From: Cladorhizidae sp. MBARI D1340-BT2
Taxonomy: Eukaryota > Porifera > Demospongiae > Poecilosclerida > Cladorhizidae
Length of the DNA stretch: 64,000 nucleotides
Assembly (NCBI GenBank): GCA_028752905.1
Contig: JAQNBH010000010.1
Span: 19,340,422-19,404,421, forward strand
Direction of reading: 5' to 3'
This document shows positions 56,901 to 60,137 of this stretch, in pieces. The first letter of the stretch is position 1. Every line of letters starts with the position of its first letter. Made by a program: the position numbers and the translations under genes. Under the pieces are notes generated by a model. That model was given only the letters and a program-made list of their open reading frames with translations. It did no database searches and was not told the origin of the DNA.

Positions 56901-58806
56901 AGTGAAGCAAAACACTGTATGTTCATGAAATGCCTTTTTGCCTTGGGGGGTGGGGGTAACAAATATTCATCACACGGAGCAATAAACAGTCTCCGTATAA
57001 GTGCGTGTGAACTGCAACACTGTTAATTCTGTGCATGCACTAATTGCACTGCTAATAGAGGGGCCCAGTGTAACCATGGCAATAAAACAAGAGAGATGAA
57101 AGTGGGAGCAAGAAATGAGTGAGGGAGAGCAGCTGCTGTAGAAACAGAGGAACTGGGAGAGCTGGGCCAGGGGGAACCTTTTTGTCTCAAGCGTGCTTAT
57201 GTACGTACGTTCATTACACCCAGCAATAAATGGCCTGCATGTAAGTGTGTATAAGCTGCTATATTATGATTTCCATTCATACATTGCCACACACCTTCAC
57301 TTGATACTCAGAACATATGCACCAGATATAGCAAGCTTGTGTTTACCTCTGAGGCTTGTCTTATGCACTGCATATAGAAAGCTACTTTTTAAGGTCTGTC
57401 TGTTCCAAATCTCACTTGGGGGTCTAATTAGAACATGCCTCTATTTCTCATTTAGGGCCAACGAAGGAAAATGGAAACCCAACCACCGATGAAACTTCAA
57501 CGGAGAGCAGAACGCAGGAACTGAAAACTGATAATGATAACTTTTCCCTTCCAAGTCAGTTCTGGAATGGGTTTCAGACGGAGATCACTCACAATGGGTA
57601 CAATTCCAATGGATGTTCGTTGGACAGCTCCAAGTGCCAAGCACCAGATGAAGAGCTGATGGCGTCCTCCAAGACCCTTGTAGATCTGGATGAGGCCTAT
57701 ACTAGAAGAGTTCTTGGTTTCTCTTCTAATGGCGAAATGTATCGTTGGGTGTCCTGTGTGGACCTGATGGATGAGATCGATGATCTTCCACTTATGACAG
57801 TGAATGCTGTTGACGACCCCTGCATCCTCGTGAGGAGTCACAAGTACCCAAAGGATCATGCCCGTACGTGATATTCTTGTTATAATTAATAGTAGTACAG
57901 TAGTAGTAATCATCATCATCATAGTAATTATATTGTTAATTACTGTCGCTGTTGTTATTATTTTGTAAGTTATTATTATTACCTAAAATACCTAAAATAC
58001 CTAAAAGCAGCTATGTTTTGAGGTCAAAGAAAGAAAATGACTAGGAGTGTACCATGTAAATACCACCAGTCCACAATGAGTTATAATGCTTAAAACATGT
58101 GCAATAGTATAATATAATGTTTGTTTTATGGTAAAGGGTCATCTAAACTAGTTGCAGTCTTCGTGGTCTTGTTTTTTTTGTCAAATATTATTGTTTGTTA
58201 CGAGAGTTACGAGAATATAATCATTTTATGTCATTATATAATCAGGGTTTCATTTAGGGGGGGGCAGCTGCAGGTTCCAATTTGCCCCCCCCCCTTTGAA
58301 ATTGTATTATTAACATTCATTAGAAACTGTCACATCTTTCCCTTGGAAATTGTATTATTAACATTCATTAGAAACTGTCACATCTTTAACCATCATGCCC
58401 CCCCCCCCTTAATATCCAGATCCCTCCAGTTGCCCCCCCCCCCCCCCCCCCCCCCCCTTGGACAATATTCTAAATGAAACCCTGATAATATTTAGTTTAA
58501 TATATTGTATCAAACCAAACGGCATATGATATTTACAAATATGGTGTTTATTGATGAAATACACTTGCAGATGTATGTATTGTTGTGAAGCAGCTTTCTG
58601 GCGTACTTTATCTCTTAATTTGATATGCCATAATACTCTGTGATTTTATTTTTCGTTGACTTGCAGAAAGCCATCCCAAGTCGCTGTTTGTTCAAACTAA
58701 GCATGGCGGTCACCTTGGTTTCTTTGAGGGCAGCAACATATGGCCCAACAGAGCCACCTGGCTGCACAGGTTGATGCTTGATTTTGCTCAGGCTTGCATG
58801 GAGTAA
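11761..58806 (+). CDS. ABHD2: ABHD2, alpha/beta-hydrolase (monoacylglycerol lipase), 7 coding exons over 47 kb
   Basis: Join: 11761-11954, 12308-12540, 35163-35303, 40046-40229, 44802-44920, 57456-57863, 58667-58806. This gives 1,419 nt, 472 residues, with all junction phases consistent and GT-AG introns. Family knowledge: ABHD2 is a membrane-anchored serine hydrolase that cleaves 2-arachidonoylglycerol and other acylglycerols; in mammalian sperm it is progesterone-stimulated. Seen here: an N-terminal hydrophobic anchor (about residues 6-31), LWGRSGHLQT after it, FNHLG and FTYG blocks, the nucleophile elbow GFSLG with Ser217, the acid in NAVDDP (Asp411 by spacing to the His) and HGGHLGFFEG with His442. 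GFSLG and the FNHLG/FTYG blocks point to ABHD2 and away from ABHD1/3. Odd: about 50 extra polar residues in the lid region of exon 6, and enormous minisatellite-filled introns. The start is the first ATG in frame; non-coding 5' exons are possible. Nearest alternative: another ABHD1/2/3-group paralogue. Confidence 0.92.
12308..12540 (+). CDS. ABHD2: ABHD2 coding exon 2
   Basis: Begins after TTTAAAG and ends before GTAAGT (12541). It encodes YHPVFLWGRSGHLQTVFFG, the strongly conserved start of the hydrolase fold, then the first strands (YSVVAADGSTIHYDVYEP) and ends FFVIPG. The exon enters in phase 2 and leaves in phase 1. It contains a Ser/Glu/Lys-rich loop before the last strand. Confidence 0.92.
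12640..13212. repeat. Minisatellite in ABHD2 intron 2, CCCTAG-based
   Basis: Degenerate array built from CCTAGCTCTAGCCCTAGC, CACAACCCTAG and CTCACAGC blocks, with a higher-order unit (CTTCACAACCCTCACAG recurs at about 12720, 12970 and 13120). The minus strand is (GGGCTAG)-like and could form G-quadruplexes. Open frames of 212 and 240 codons on the two strands are repeat artefacts. Confidence 0.95.
13213..13800. other. Intron 2 unique segment with C and G runs
   Basis: Several homopolymer G and C runs (for example 13411-13418, 13471-13477, 13731-13740). No coding signal. Confidence 0.4.
13819..13877. repeat. Perfect 23-bp hairpin
   Basis: AATGATGTGTTGGAATCTC plus TATA at 13819-13841 is exactly reverse-complemented at 13855-13877, with a 13-base A-rich loop. 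GATGATGTGTTGGAACTCTA near 35000 is a related unpaired copy, so this may be the core of a small MITE and not a microRNA precursor. Confidence 0.8.
13878..14800. other. Intron 2 unique segment, nothing recognised
   Basis: AT-rich unique sequence. One 78-codon minus-strand frame (14325-14561) has no recognisable motif. Confidence 0.35.
14803..14890 (+). repeat. Dispersed repeat with hammerhead-like core (intronic copy)
   Basis: TTGATGAAGACTAGAGCATT, then TAGTCAAAACGTCAAGTGAA and TTGAAGTTGATTATTGA. Same family as 7345 and 9285. Stem II pairing is retained (GACTA with TAGTC), but GAAA has become AAAA. Confidence 0.6.
14955..15075. repeat. Two-copy ~63-bp tandem duplication
   Basis: TGGAGACTAGCCATTGCTTG...CTCCCCCAAGTTTCT occurs twice in direct order (about 14958-15019 and 15029-15078). 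Confidence 0.85.
15520..16735. repeat. Minisatellite in intron 2, AGGGCAAACT / TCCTCATC units
   Basis: About 1.2 kb of composite units mixing GGGCAAACTA, GGTCCTCATCA and CTTGGTCCTAATCA. A block of about 200 bp near 15570-15760 is repeated at 15770-15960, a higher-order duplication. Regular GGG runs with 7-9-base loops give G-quadruplex potential on the sense strand. Confidence 0.95.
16935..17282. repeat. Minisatellite in intron 2, 16-17-bp AACCTGGTCC unit (part 1)
   Basis: Tandem copies of GAGCCAACCTGGTCCGC and ACAAGCAACCTGGTCC. The array is split by a small hAT-derived MITE and resumes at 17471. Confidence 0.95.
17283..17470. mobile_element. Non-autonomous hAT-derived MITE
   Basis: Its left end (CAGGGTTGTATACAGAAATT and onward) matches the reverse complement of the right end of the hAT at 29488-32923. 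Its right end (CCCCCTAAATACACCCCTG) matches that hAT's left end. It is 188 bp with G-rich subterminal runs. ACAAGCA occurs on both sides (17278-17284 and 17471-17477), fitting a target duplication made inside the minisatellite. It is therefore an internal-deletion derivative of the neighbouring hAT family. Confidence 0.85.
17471..17622. repeat. Minisatellite, AACCTGGTCC unit (part 2)
   Basis: Continuation of the 16935 array after the MITE insertion. Confidence 0.95.
17623..18110. other. Intron 2 unique segment, nothing recognised
   Basis: No coding or RNA signal. A G-homopolymer lies at about 17818-17829. Confidence 0.4.
18118..19772. repeat. Minisatellite in intron 2, 37-bp unit with CTAC core
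   Basis: About 45 tandem copies of a unit made of TAGC(TACC)n TCACTGCAG AGGTCTGT. Units differ mainly in the number of TACC tetramers and in GTTAGC versus GTAGC. Each unit contains a pyrimidine-rich tract followed by CACTGCAG, which looks like a 3' splice site in the sense orientation. Confidence 0.97.
20003..21722 (+). pseudogene. IS630/Tc1-like DDE transposase pseudogene
   Basis: The reading starts MPPKKRENATF at 20003, has a stop at 20045-20047, then continues through about 20250-21722 with at least four further frame changes (near 20800, 20985, 21265 and 21520). Joined conceptually it follows the order of a eukaryotic IS630-like (DDE_3) transposase: an N-terminal helix-turn-helix-like region (RSERTIREWKNLF), VVQHRQRFLRQL, the first Asp in FHDEST, a GSGIMVSDFI block, the second Asp in WVFDQSSWH, and the last acidic residue in CEMNPIERCW. 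The C-terminus breaks off near 21660 (AYCNYNIVGS) in AT-rich sequence. All three catalytic positions remain although the frame is broken, so decay looks recent. Terminal inverted repeats were not found. Confidence 0.85.
21871..22092. repeat. Minisatellite, 22-bp unit (GGGCTTTGAAAACTCTATTT)
   Basis: About ten nearly identical copies. It is preceded by a 9-bp hairpin (CCCACTTCC/GGAAGTGGG, near 21849-21869). Confidence 0.95.
22213..22448. mobile_element. Mariner-like MITE with TA duplication
   Basis: The ends are inverted repeats of about 28 bp: AAGTTCATTCCGCGTTCACT at the left and the complement of AAGTCCATTCGCGTTCACTT at the right. TA lies immediately outside both ends (22211-22212 and 22449-22450), as expected for the Tc1/mariner superfamily. 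No coding capacity. Confidence 0.8.
22758..24524 (-). pseudogene. hAT transposase pseudogene (BED-finger type)
   Basis: Minus-strand blocks 24524-23955, 23664-23113 and 23237-22758 follow the order of a hAT transposase: the end of a BED zinc finger (SNFRLHIREAH), a Lys/Arg-rich linker, a TDNGTNV-like stretch in the broken gap (about 23800), HRCASHTLNL, the DTTRWNSSYDAL block, and the C-terminal dimerisation motif APSERLFSLKQSLF. Stops and frameshifts separate the blocks, and the first Cys pair of the BED finger is missing. An acidic open block at 25008-24742 may be its original N-terminal region. It is a different lineage from the hAT at 29488-32923, which lacks these sequence signatures. No TIRs found. 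Confidence 0.8.
24530..24597. repeat. Four-copy 16-bp repeat (ACACCTTCACACGGCA)
   Basis: Four perfect tandem copies just upstream of the decayed BED-finger coding block. Confidence 0.9.
25010..26500. other. Intron 2 segment, no recognised gene
   Basis: A 105-codon plus-strand frame at 24975-25292 has no recognisable family and no flanking gene context. The rest is AT-rich unique sequence with a G-run near 25586. Confidence 0.35.
26516..26672. repeat. Two-copy ~81-bp tandem duplication
   Basis: CATAGCTCTCTACTATCTGT through TAGACCAACTACAT occurs twice in direct order, differing by a few bases at the junction. Confidence 0.9.
27010..27150. repeat. TTTAATTAAG short repeats
   Basis: Five to six irregular copies of GCTTTAATTAAGAGGATG-like sequence. 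Confidence 0.75.
27300..27660. repeat. Minisatellite, ~70-75-bp unit, five copies
   Basis: Units run TTGTCCTAGCTTAGTG... CATCTCCAGTGA... CTTGCAACGGAATTCA, each slightly shorter than the last on the right side. Confidence 0.92.
27661..28185. other. Intron 2 unique segment, nothing recognised
   Basis: Pyrimidine-rich after 27980, which opens two overlapping plus-strand frames (27936-28316 and 27968-28228). Their Ser/Leu/Pro/Cys composition looks like translated low-complexity DNA. Confidence 0.4.
28180..28320. repeat. Two-copy ~72-bp tandem duplication
   Basis: CTCCCTCTCTGTCCCACCTG through GTTCAGCGCTGAGCA occurs twice. Confidence 0.92.
28543..29103. repeat. Minisatellite, 16-bp G-rich unit (GGGGGGTAGCACTGTT)
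   Basis: About 34 tandem copies, almost perfect, with a few GGGGTG/GGGGAT/GGGGAG variants. The sense strand carries a run of five to six Gs every 16 bases. The minus strand is open in all three frames for about 195 codons (Pro/Thr/Gln/Cys-rich), an artefact of the missing stop words in the unit. Confidence 0.97.
29241..29487. repeat. Minisatellite, 60-bp unit, left part
   Basis: Four copies of the unit containing GTCTAGCCTAGTTAGGGCCA and CCATAGATAGTTCAGGGT. The array continues to the right of the hAT insertion at 32924-32992. Confidence 0.95.
29659..31846 (-). pseudogene. hAT transposase with a single frameshift
   Basis: The frame opens at ATG 31846 (MDIRSYFAS) and runs to about 30750. A second minus frame then continues the same protein to the stop at 29659, about 720 residues in all. 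Order of motifs: Ser-rich N-terminus and basic linker; a TTF-type zinc-finger region (WLYYDEDSDGAFCKVCKQSG, HARSDFHIHA); the first catalytic Asp in MADECTDVTN; GLGFDGAATFSGRKTGVQ; the CH-containing HCHCHLLQLA; DTRWLAHERC with the conserved RW; and the C-terminal dimerisation region ASVERSFSQMKMIKTRLRN with the last acidic residue. It resembles ZMYM/ZNF862-like hAT proteins. The one break lies near 30745-30760, after HVYRT. Everything else reads intact, so the copy is probably young. Confidence 0.9.
31886..32270. repeat. Three-copy ~117-130-bp repeat inside the hAT element
   Basis: CCATGACATAATGGACTGAG through AAACCTACAAAGGAGA(G)AAC occurs three times directly upstream of the transposase start (about 31900, 32016 and 32150). 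The position suggests a subterminal repeat that may bind transposase, or the promoter region. Confidence 0.9.
32924..32992. repeat. Minisatellite, 60-bp unit, right part
   Basis: Continuation of the 29241 array: GTTCAGGGTGTTCTCACCTC, ACTATGTCTAGCC and CCACCATAGATAGTTCAGG. Confidence 0.9.
33525..33946 (+). pseudogene. hAT transposase C-terminal fragment
   Basis: Two overlapping plus frames (33525-33770 and 33596-33904, then a shifted tail to about 33946) contain DEILVEWRLFKQVFM, then LLPIGTAAVQRSFSRMEQIK, TGLRNRLNDANLSHLMQVK and a VLEVFKEIQL end. This is the dimerisation region at the C-terminus of a hAT transposase, related to but clearly diverged from the one at 29659-31846 and on the opposite strand. 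The N-terminal two thirds are not identifiable upstream. At least two frame changes make it a relic. Confidence 0.8.
34040..34597. repeat. Minisatellite in intron 2, 27-bp unit (CCTAGCTCTGTACTGTAGCC)
   Basis: About 20 copies, very uniform, varying TAGCCCC/TATCCCC/TTGCCCC. Confidence 0.97.
34850..34940. repeat. CCATAGCAACACCC short tandem repeat
   Basis: About six copies of a 15-17-bp unit close to the 3' end of intron 2. Confidence 0.9.
35163..35303 (+). CDS. ABHD2: ABHD2 coding exon 3
   Basis: Enters after TCTAATAG (35155-35162) and ends before GTGAGT (35304). It encodes the strand-helix-strand unit INNCSESNYIQGFATHV to FNHLG and FTYG, which aligns without gaps to the corresponding ABHD2 region. 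It uses two bases to complete the Gly codon from exon 2. It follows an intron of 22,622 bp. Confidence 0.93.
35585..36178. repeat. Minisatellite in intron 3, 22-bp unit (CTAGCTCAGCCAGTGCCTCC)
   Basis: About 26 copies. Variants are CCATCTCTAG (24 bp) versus CCACCTAG (22 bp) units. Confidence 0.97.
36179..36984. other. Intron 3 segment; possible decayed minus-strand ORF
   Basis: Small minus-strand open blocks (36808-36614 and 36620-36426) and further blocks at 37735-37363 and 38694-38465 have ordinary protein-like composition, unlike the arrays between them. They could be pieces of one decayed transposon gene cut up by minisatellites. I recognise no domain. Confidence 0.3.
36990..37372. repeat. 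Minisatellite in intron 3, ~37-bp unit
   Basis: About ten copies of GCAAGATATGGCCTGGCAGG plus TTCCCATGCTCGTCGGT. Frames are open on both strands because the unit lacks stops. Confidence 0.97.
37752..38048. repeat. Minisatellite in intron 3, 33-bp unit
   Basis: Nine copies of CCTGGTAACCATGCAGCCTG plus TTCTCGCTCCTGT. CTCC/CACC alternates between units. A unit length divisible by three leaves both strands open. Confidence 0.97.
38050..39025. other. Intron 3 unique segment, nothing firm
   Basis: No gene recognised. A minus-strand block (38677-38465) is mentioned under 36179-36984. Confidence 0.35.
39033..39850. repeat. Minisatellite in intron 3, 17-bp G-rich unit (GGGCTAGGGGTATTCTA)
   Basis: About 47 copies. 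G3 and G4 runs alternate with 3- and 7-base loops on the sense strand, which fits the standard G-quadruplex pattern throughout 800 bp. Confidence 0.97.
40046..40229 (+). CDS. ABHD2: ABHD2 coding exon 4 (catalytic serine)
   Basis: Follows TGCCTGCAG and ends before GTAAGT (40230). It carries the helix DLSLVFNDICERFPQ, the nucleophile elbow VGCGFSLGAC with Ser217, LVRFLGERKERREKF, and the next strand AVSSCQGYDAY. Enters in phase 1 and leaves in phase 2. Confidence 0.95.
40312..44362. repeat. Minisatellite filling ABHD2 intron 4, 66-bp unit
   Basis: About 60 copies of a unit reading CCCCATAGAGCTATTGTCAA, CCTACTTCAACCTGCCTCAA, CCCAGTGTGGTGTTGGTCCA, GTGTGT. It starts about 80 bp after the donor of exon 4 and takes up 4.05 of the 4.57 kb of the intron. 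Higher-order structure is visible: a block at about 43340-43668 recurs at 43669-43997 (offset 329 bp), and a shortened unit lacking the middle appears at about 40990 and 41998. Confidence 0.97.
44363..44800. other. Intron 4 end, unique sequence
   Basis: TGTTGGGGCTGGTAAAGGGTTGA occurs twice (about 44580 and 44658). The remainder is unique, ending in a pyrimidine tract before exon 5. Confidence 0.6.
44802..44920 (+). CDS. ABHD2: ABHD2 coding exon 5
   Basis: Follows TTTCCTGCAG and ends before GTAACT, a weaker donor than the others. It encodes HMLRNKDWKKLRRLYSLQIS and IHKNVILRHSERLIPNLNG, the start of the lid region. Length 119 bases, phase 2 in, phase 1 out. Confidence 0.88.
44944..45066. repeat. 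Short repeat, ~24-28-bp unit (CTCCACCTCTACTTATCT)
   Basis: Four to five imperfect copies just after the exon 5 donor. Confidence 0.85.
45222..47987. repeat. Minisatellite in intron 5, 30-bp unit with TGCATG
   Basis: About 92 tandem copies of TGCATGCACTATTAGTATAT followed by ATAATAGCAG or ATAATAGCAA. Almost the only difference between units is one A/G base, with a handful of T substitutions. Each unit has the palindromic octamer TGCATGCA and a TATATATAA stretch. Because the unit is 30 bp and lacks stops in three of six frames, it creates open frames of 935-993 codons that are not genes. Confidence 0.98.
47988..48635. other. Intron 5 spacer between the two large arrays
   Basis: Contains short internal repeats: TCCTGGTAATCCTGGGAT (48140-48250) and GATGGGTTAAAACATGTGG (48420-48500). 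No exon is needed here: exon 5 and exon 6 join in phase without it. Confidence 0.6.
48636..49641. repeat. Minisatellite in intron 5, 27-36-bp ACTAATGAGTTACACATGTG unit (block 1)
   Basis: About 30 copies. The full 36-bp unit is ACTAATGAGTTACACATGTG plus CACAGCTGCAGCCAGC. A 27-bp form lacks AGCTGCAGC. Units contain ACTAAT or ACTGAT, CACATGTG, and in the long form CAGCTG. All frames open here are artefacts. Confidence 0.97.
49642..50009. mobile_element. Truncated MADF/Harbinger-like element, copy 1 (368 bp)
   Basis: Identical in organisation to the first 0.37 kb of the full element at 50821, except for a 5-bp longer TTCCG tract and a few bases. It begins AAAGGCCGGTTCACAATATG and breaks off at TTATCTTA, directly joined to array sequence at 50010. 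Confidence 0.9.
50010..50820. repeat. Minisatellite block 2 (same unit as 48636)
   Basis: About 24 units. Opens with the variant CACTAATTAGTTACAC, as does block 4 at 52855, marking the tandem duplication. Confidence 0.97.
50821..52145 (+). mobile_element. MADF-bearing transposon, Harbinger-like, full copy 1 (1,325 bp)
   Basis: The ends are inverted: AAAGGCCGGTTCACAATATG and onward (ACGCTAGCCCAGCG) at the left, its complement at 52105-52145. It is flanked by minisatellite on both sides. The flanking trinucleotides read TAA and TTA, compatible with but not proof of the 3-bp target of PIF/Harbinger elements. It carries pieces of a MADF-domain protein (see 51032) but no transposase, so it is non-autonomous. 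An identical-length copy lies at 53840-55164. Confidence 0.85.
51032..51445 (+). pseudogene. Broken MADF-domain gene in transposon copy 1
   Basis: The first block from ATG 51032 reads SDEKLVEAVRSFVCLWKV then SSSYKDLQAKESC and stops at TAG 51143-51145, where a MADF domain usually has Trp. The second block (51215-51445), after a TTTAG acceptor-like site, reads GGYTADGCIKRWRMLKDKFV, RELKKTKKKK and an acidic/Tyr tail ending DYYNY. Together they match the MADF (Myb/SANT-like) helix pattern with its three aromatic positions. Such DNA-binding proteins accompany PIF/Harbinger transposases. The stop and an out-of-phase junction (118 nt before GTAAAC, phase 0 after) indicate the copy is not functional as read. 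Confidence 0.7.
52146..52486. repeat. Minisatellite block 3 (same unit as 48636)
   Basis: About ten units between the full transposon copy 1 and truncated copy 2. Confidence 0.97.
52487..52854. mobile_element. Truncated MADF/Harbinger-like element, copy 2 (368 bp)
   Basis: Same length, same breakpoint and same 5-bp TTCCG variant as the copy at 49642. It therefore arose by duplication of the locus and not by an independent insertion. Confidence 0.92.
52855..53839. repeat. Minisatellite block 4 (same unit as 48636)
   Basis: About 29 units. The order of variant units matches block 2 at both ends, with about 174 bp of extra units in the middle, so the array expanded after duplication. Confidence 0.97.
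53840..55164 (+). mobile_element. MADF-bearing transposon, full copy 2 (1,325 bp)
   Basis: Same length and apparently the same sequence as 50821-52145, including the TAG-interrupted MADF block. Confidence 0.88.
54051..54464 (+). pseudogene. Broken MADF-domain gene in transposon copy 2
   Basis: Duplicate of 51032-51445 with the same in-frame stop (about 54162) and the same second block from 54234 to 54464. Confidence 0.7.
55165..56662. repeat. Minisatellite block 5 (same unit as 48636)
   Basis: About 43 units, dominated by 36-bp forms. The GCTGCTGCC variant is commoner here than in the other blocks. Confidence 0.97.
56663..57455. other. Intron 5 3' end, unique sequence
   Basis: No repeat or gene recognised. 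ACACCCAGCAATAAATGG and related words near 56950-57240 form a weak two-copy repeat. It ends in the exon 6 acceptor TCTCATTTAG. Confidence 0.5.
57456..57863 (+). CDS. ABHD2: ABHD2 coding exon 6 (lid insertion and catalytic Asp)
   Basis: Ends before GTACGT (57864). The first ~70 codons encode a polar, Asn/Thr/Glu/Ser-rich stretch (PTKENGNPTTDETSTESRTQ and onward) that is about 50 residues longer than the matching part of vertebrate ABHD2. Conserved sequence then resumes: LDEAYTRRVLGFSSNGEMYR, LPLMTVNAVDDPC with the catalytic Asp, and RSHKYPKDHA. Joining straight from exon 5 keeps the frame (1 + 2 bases). Confidence 0.93.
58243..58484. mobile_element. hAT-like MITE in ABHD2 intron 6
   Basis: CAGGGTTTCATTTAG at the left is a perfect inverted match to the right end (CTAAATGAAACCCTG). 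The interior has long C runs and a two-copy ~50-bp direct repeat containing ATTAACATTCATTAGAAACT. The CAGGG termini and G/C runs resemble the hAT elements at 29488 and 17283, but the sequence differs, so it is another family. No clean target duplication. Confidence 0.8.
58667..58806 (+). CDS. ABHD2: ABHD2 last coding exon (catalytic His)
   Basis: Follows GACTTGCAG. It encodes SHPKSLFVQTKHGGHLGFFE with His442 of the triad, then WPNRATWLHRLMLDFAQACM-E and the stop TAA at 58804. The protein ends shortly after the last helix and is shorter at the C-terminus than vertebrate ABHD2. Confidence 0.95.
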
Positions 58807-59160
58807 CTAACTACATTGCTACAGGCACACCAACAAGTATTTTTTATTGCCAACACGTCCAATATTTATTCAATGTTTGGAAGTGGTCAATAATTGTCTG
58901 ACTTCTGCAATTAATTTGTCTTCTTTTAGTCGTGATAATTTTATGCCATTTTCATTTTTGGTTCTCGTGTAGCTGTTGATTGGTCAGGATGGCAGTAATA
59001 TGTGGTTCGTGCTGATATGCAGTTTTGTCAAGTATTAAAAAATCAATTGCTTCTGCATGTGTTATGATAGAGTTGTGGTGCAGTGGGTGTGGTCTACACA
59101 ATGTTGGACATCCCCCTTACAAAGACGCAACAGTAACAAAATGATTCTAGGGCTACCATC

Positions 59161-59225
59161 AACCATGGCCTTCATGGGTGGCCTTCGTGGGTGGCCTTCG
59201 TGGGTGGCCTTCGTGGGTGGCCTTC
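59161..59225. repeat. 13-bp repeat (GGGTGGCCTTCGT), four copies
   Basis: Probably within the ABHD2 3' UTR. Confidence 0.9.
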
Positions 59226-59271
59226 ATTGCTTTCTTGATTCTTGATGTGGACAGACAGTCTCTATTTCGTT

Positions 59272-59277
59272 AATAAA
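59272..59277 (+). terminator. Candidate ABHD2 polyadenylation signal AATAAA
   Basis: First canonical AATAAA on the plus strand that I noted between the ABHD2 stop and the next gene, 466 bp after the stop. Confidence 0.5.
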
Positions 59278-59591
59278 GATTCTACCGTGGTAGATAAGCT
59301 CATTACCATTACTTATTTGGAGGTGGAGTAGGGAGATACGACATGCCTTAATTATTCAAGTATAATCTACCCTTGAGGCTCAGTTTATATCAATAATAAT
59401 AAGGCTTAACAGTAATTTGTGTGTTTGACATGACGCTCAATTTGCATTTGCTTAAGCTATCGTCAAAATTGTTGTTCTCGCGTTCCTCCGACCTAAATTG
59501 GGGAGAGATCACACGACAAAAAATTAACTATGACATTGCGCACGCGTATTAAAAGACGCACGCTACGCTCCCGTCCACGCTATTGCGAGTG

Positions 59592-59598
59592 TATATAC
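59592..59598 (+). promoter_or_regulatory. TATA-like box of the downstream gene
   Basis: TATATAC lies 54-60 bp before the proposed ATG at 59652, a suitable distance for a short 5' UTR. It is based on position and sequence only. Confidence 0.35.
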
Positions 59599-59651
59599 GA
59601 ACATTGATTCTAAGATATTTTTCAAAATCAAGTGTACTGTTATCAATTGCG

Positions 59652-60137
59652 ATGAGTTTTGATACATCCAATAGAACATCTATTGAAGAAGAGCTCAATC
59701 TTGTTGAGCGAACTTCTTTTGAGGTAGAGCTCGATCCCTCTATCACCAACTCAAAATCACTCAGTAGAACATTAAGGAGTGACGATGGCGGTGACTTTGC
59801 TGATATTCCAGAAGTTGCTTCATATCACAAGAATGGTGAAAGAGTGTGCTGCATAAACTGTCATGAGGATGGTACTGCATATCAAAAGAACTTTGTGGAA
59901 AGTCCTTTAACTCGCAAACCAGAAAAAAATGAGAAAGGCAACTGTGATGAAGGTGTTATCAATCCTGATGATGCATTTTCAATTGCCCACCATTGCACAG
60001 GGATTTCCTATTCTCTGCCAGAGTTGGTGCTGCCATCAACTAAAACTCCTGCATTTCTATCTGTCCAATCATGTGAGAAATTATCTGCACTTGAAAAGGA
60101 AGTAGAAATTTGGAGAGCCACTAGAGAATATTTGCCA
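59652..60137 (+). CDS. Unrecognised gene, exon 1
   Basis: 162 codons, phase 0 end at YLP before GTAAGTTTTATT. The module in its last 40 codons is predicted helical from the pattern SCEKLSALEKEVEIWRATRE. Confidence 0.72.
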
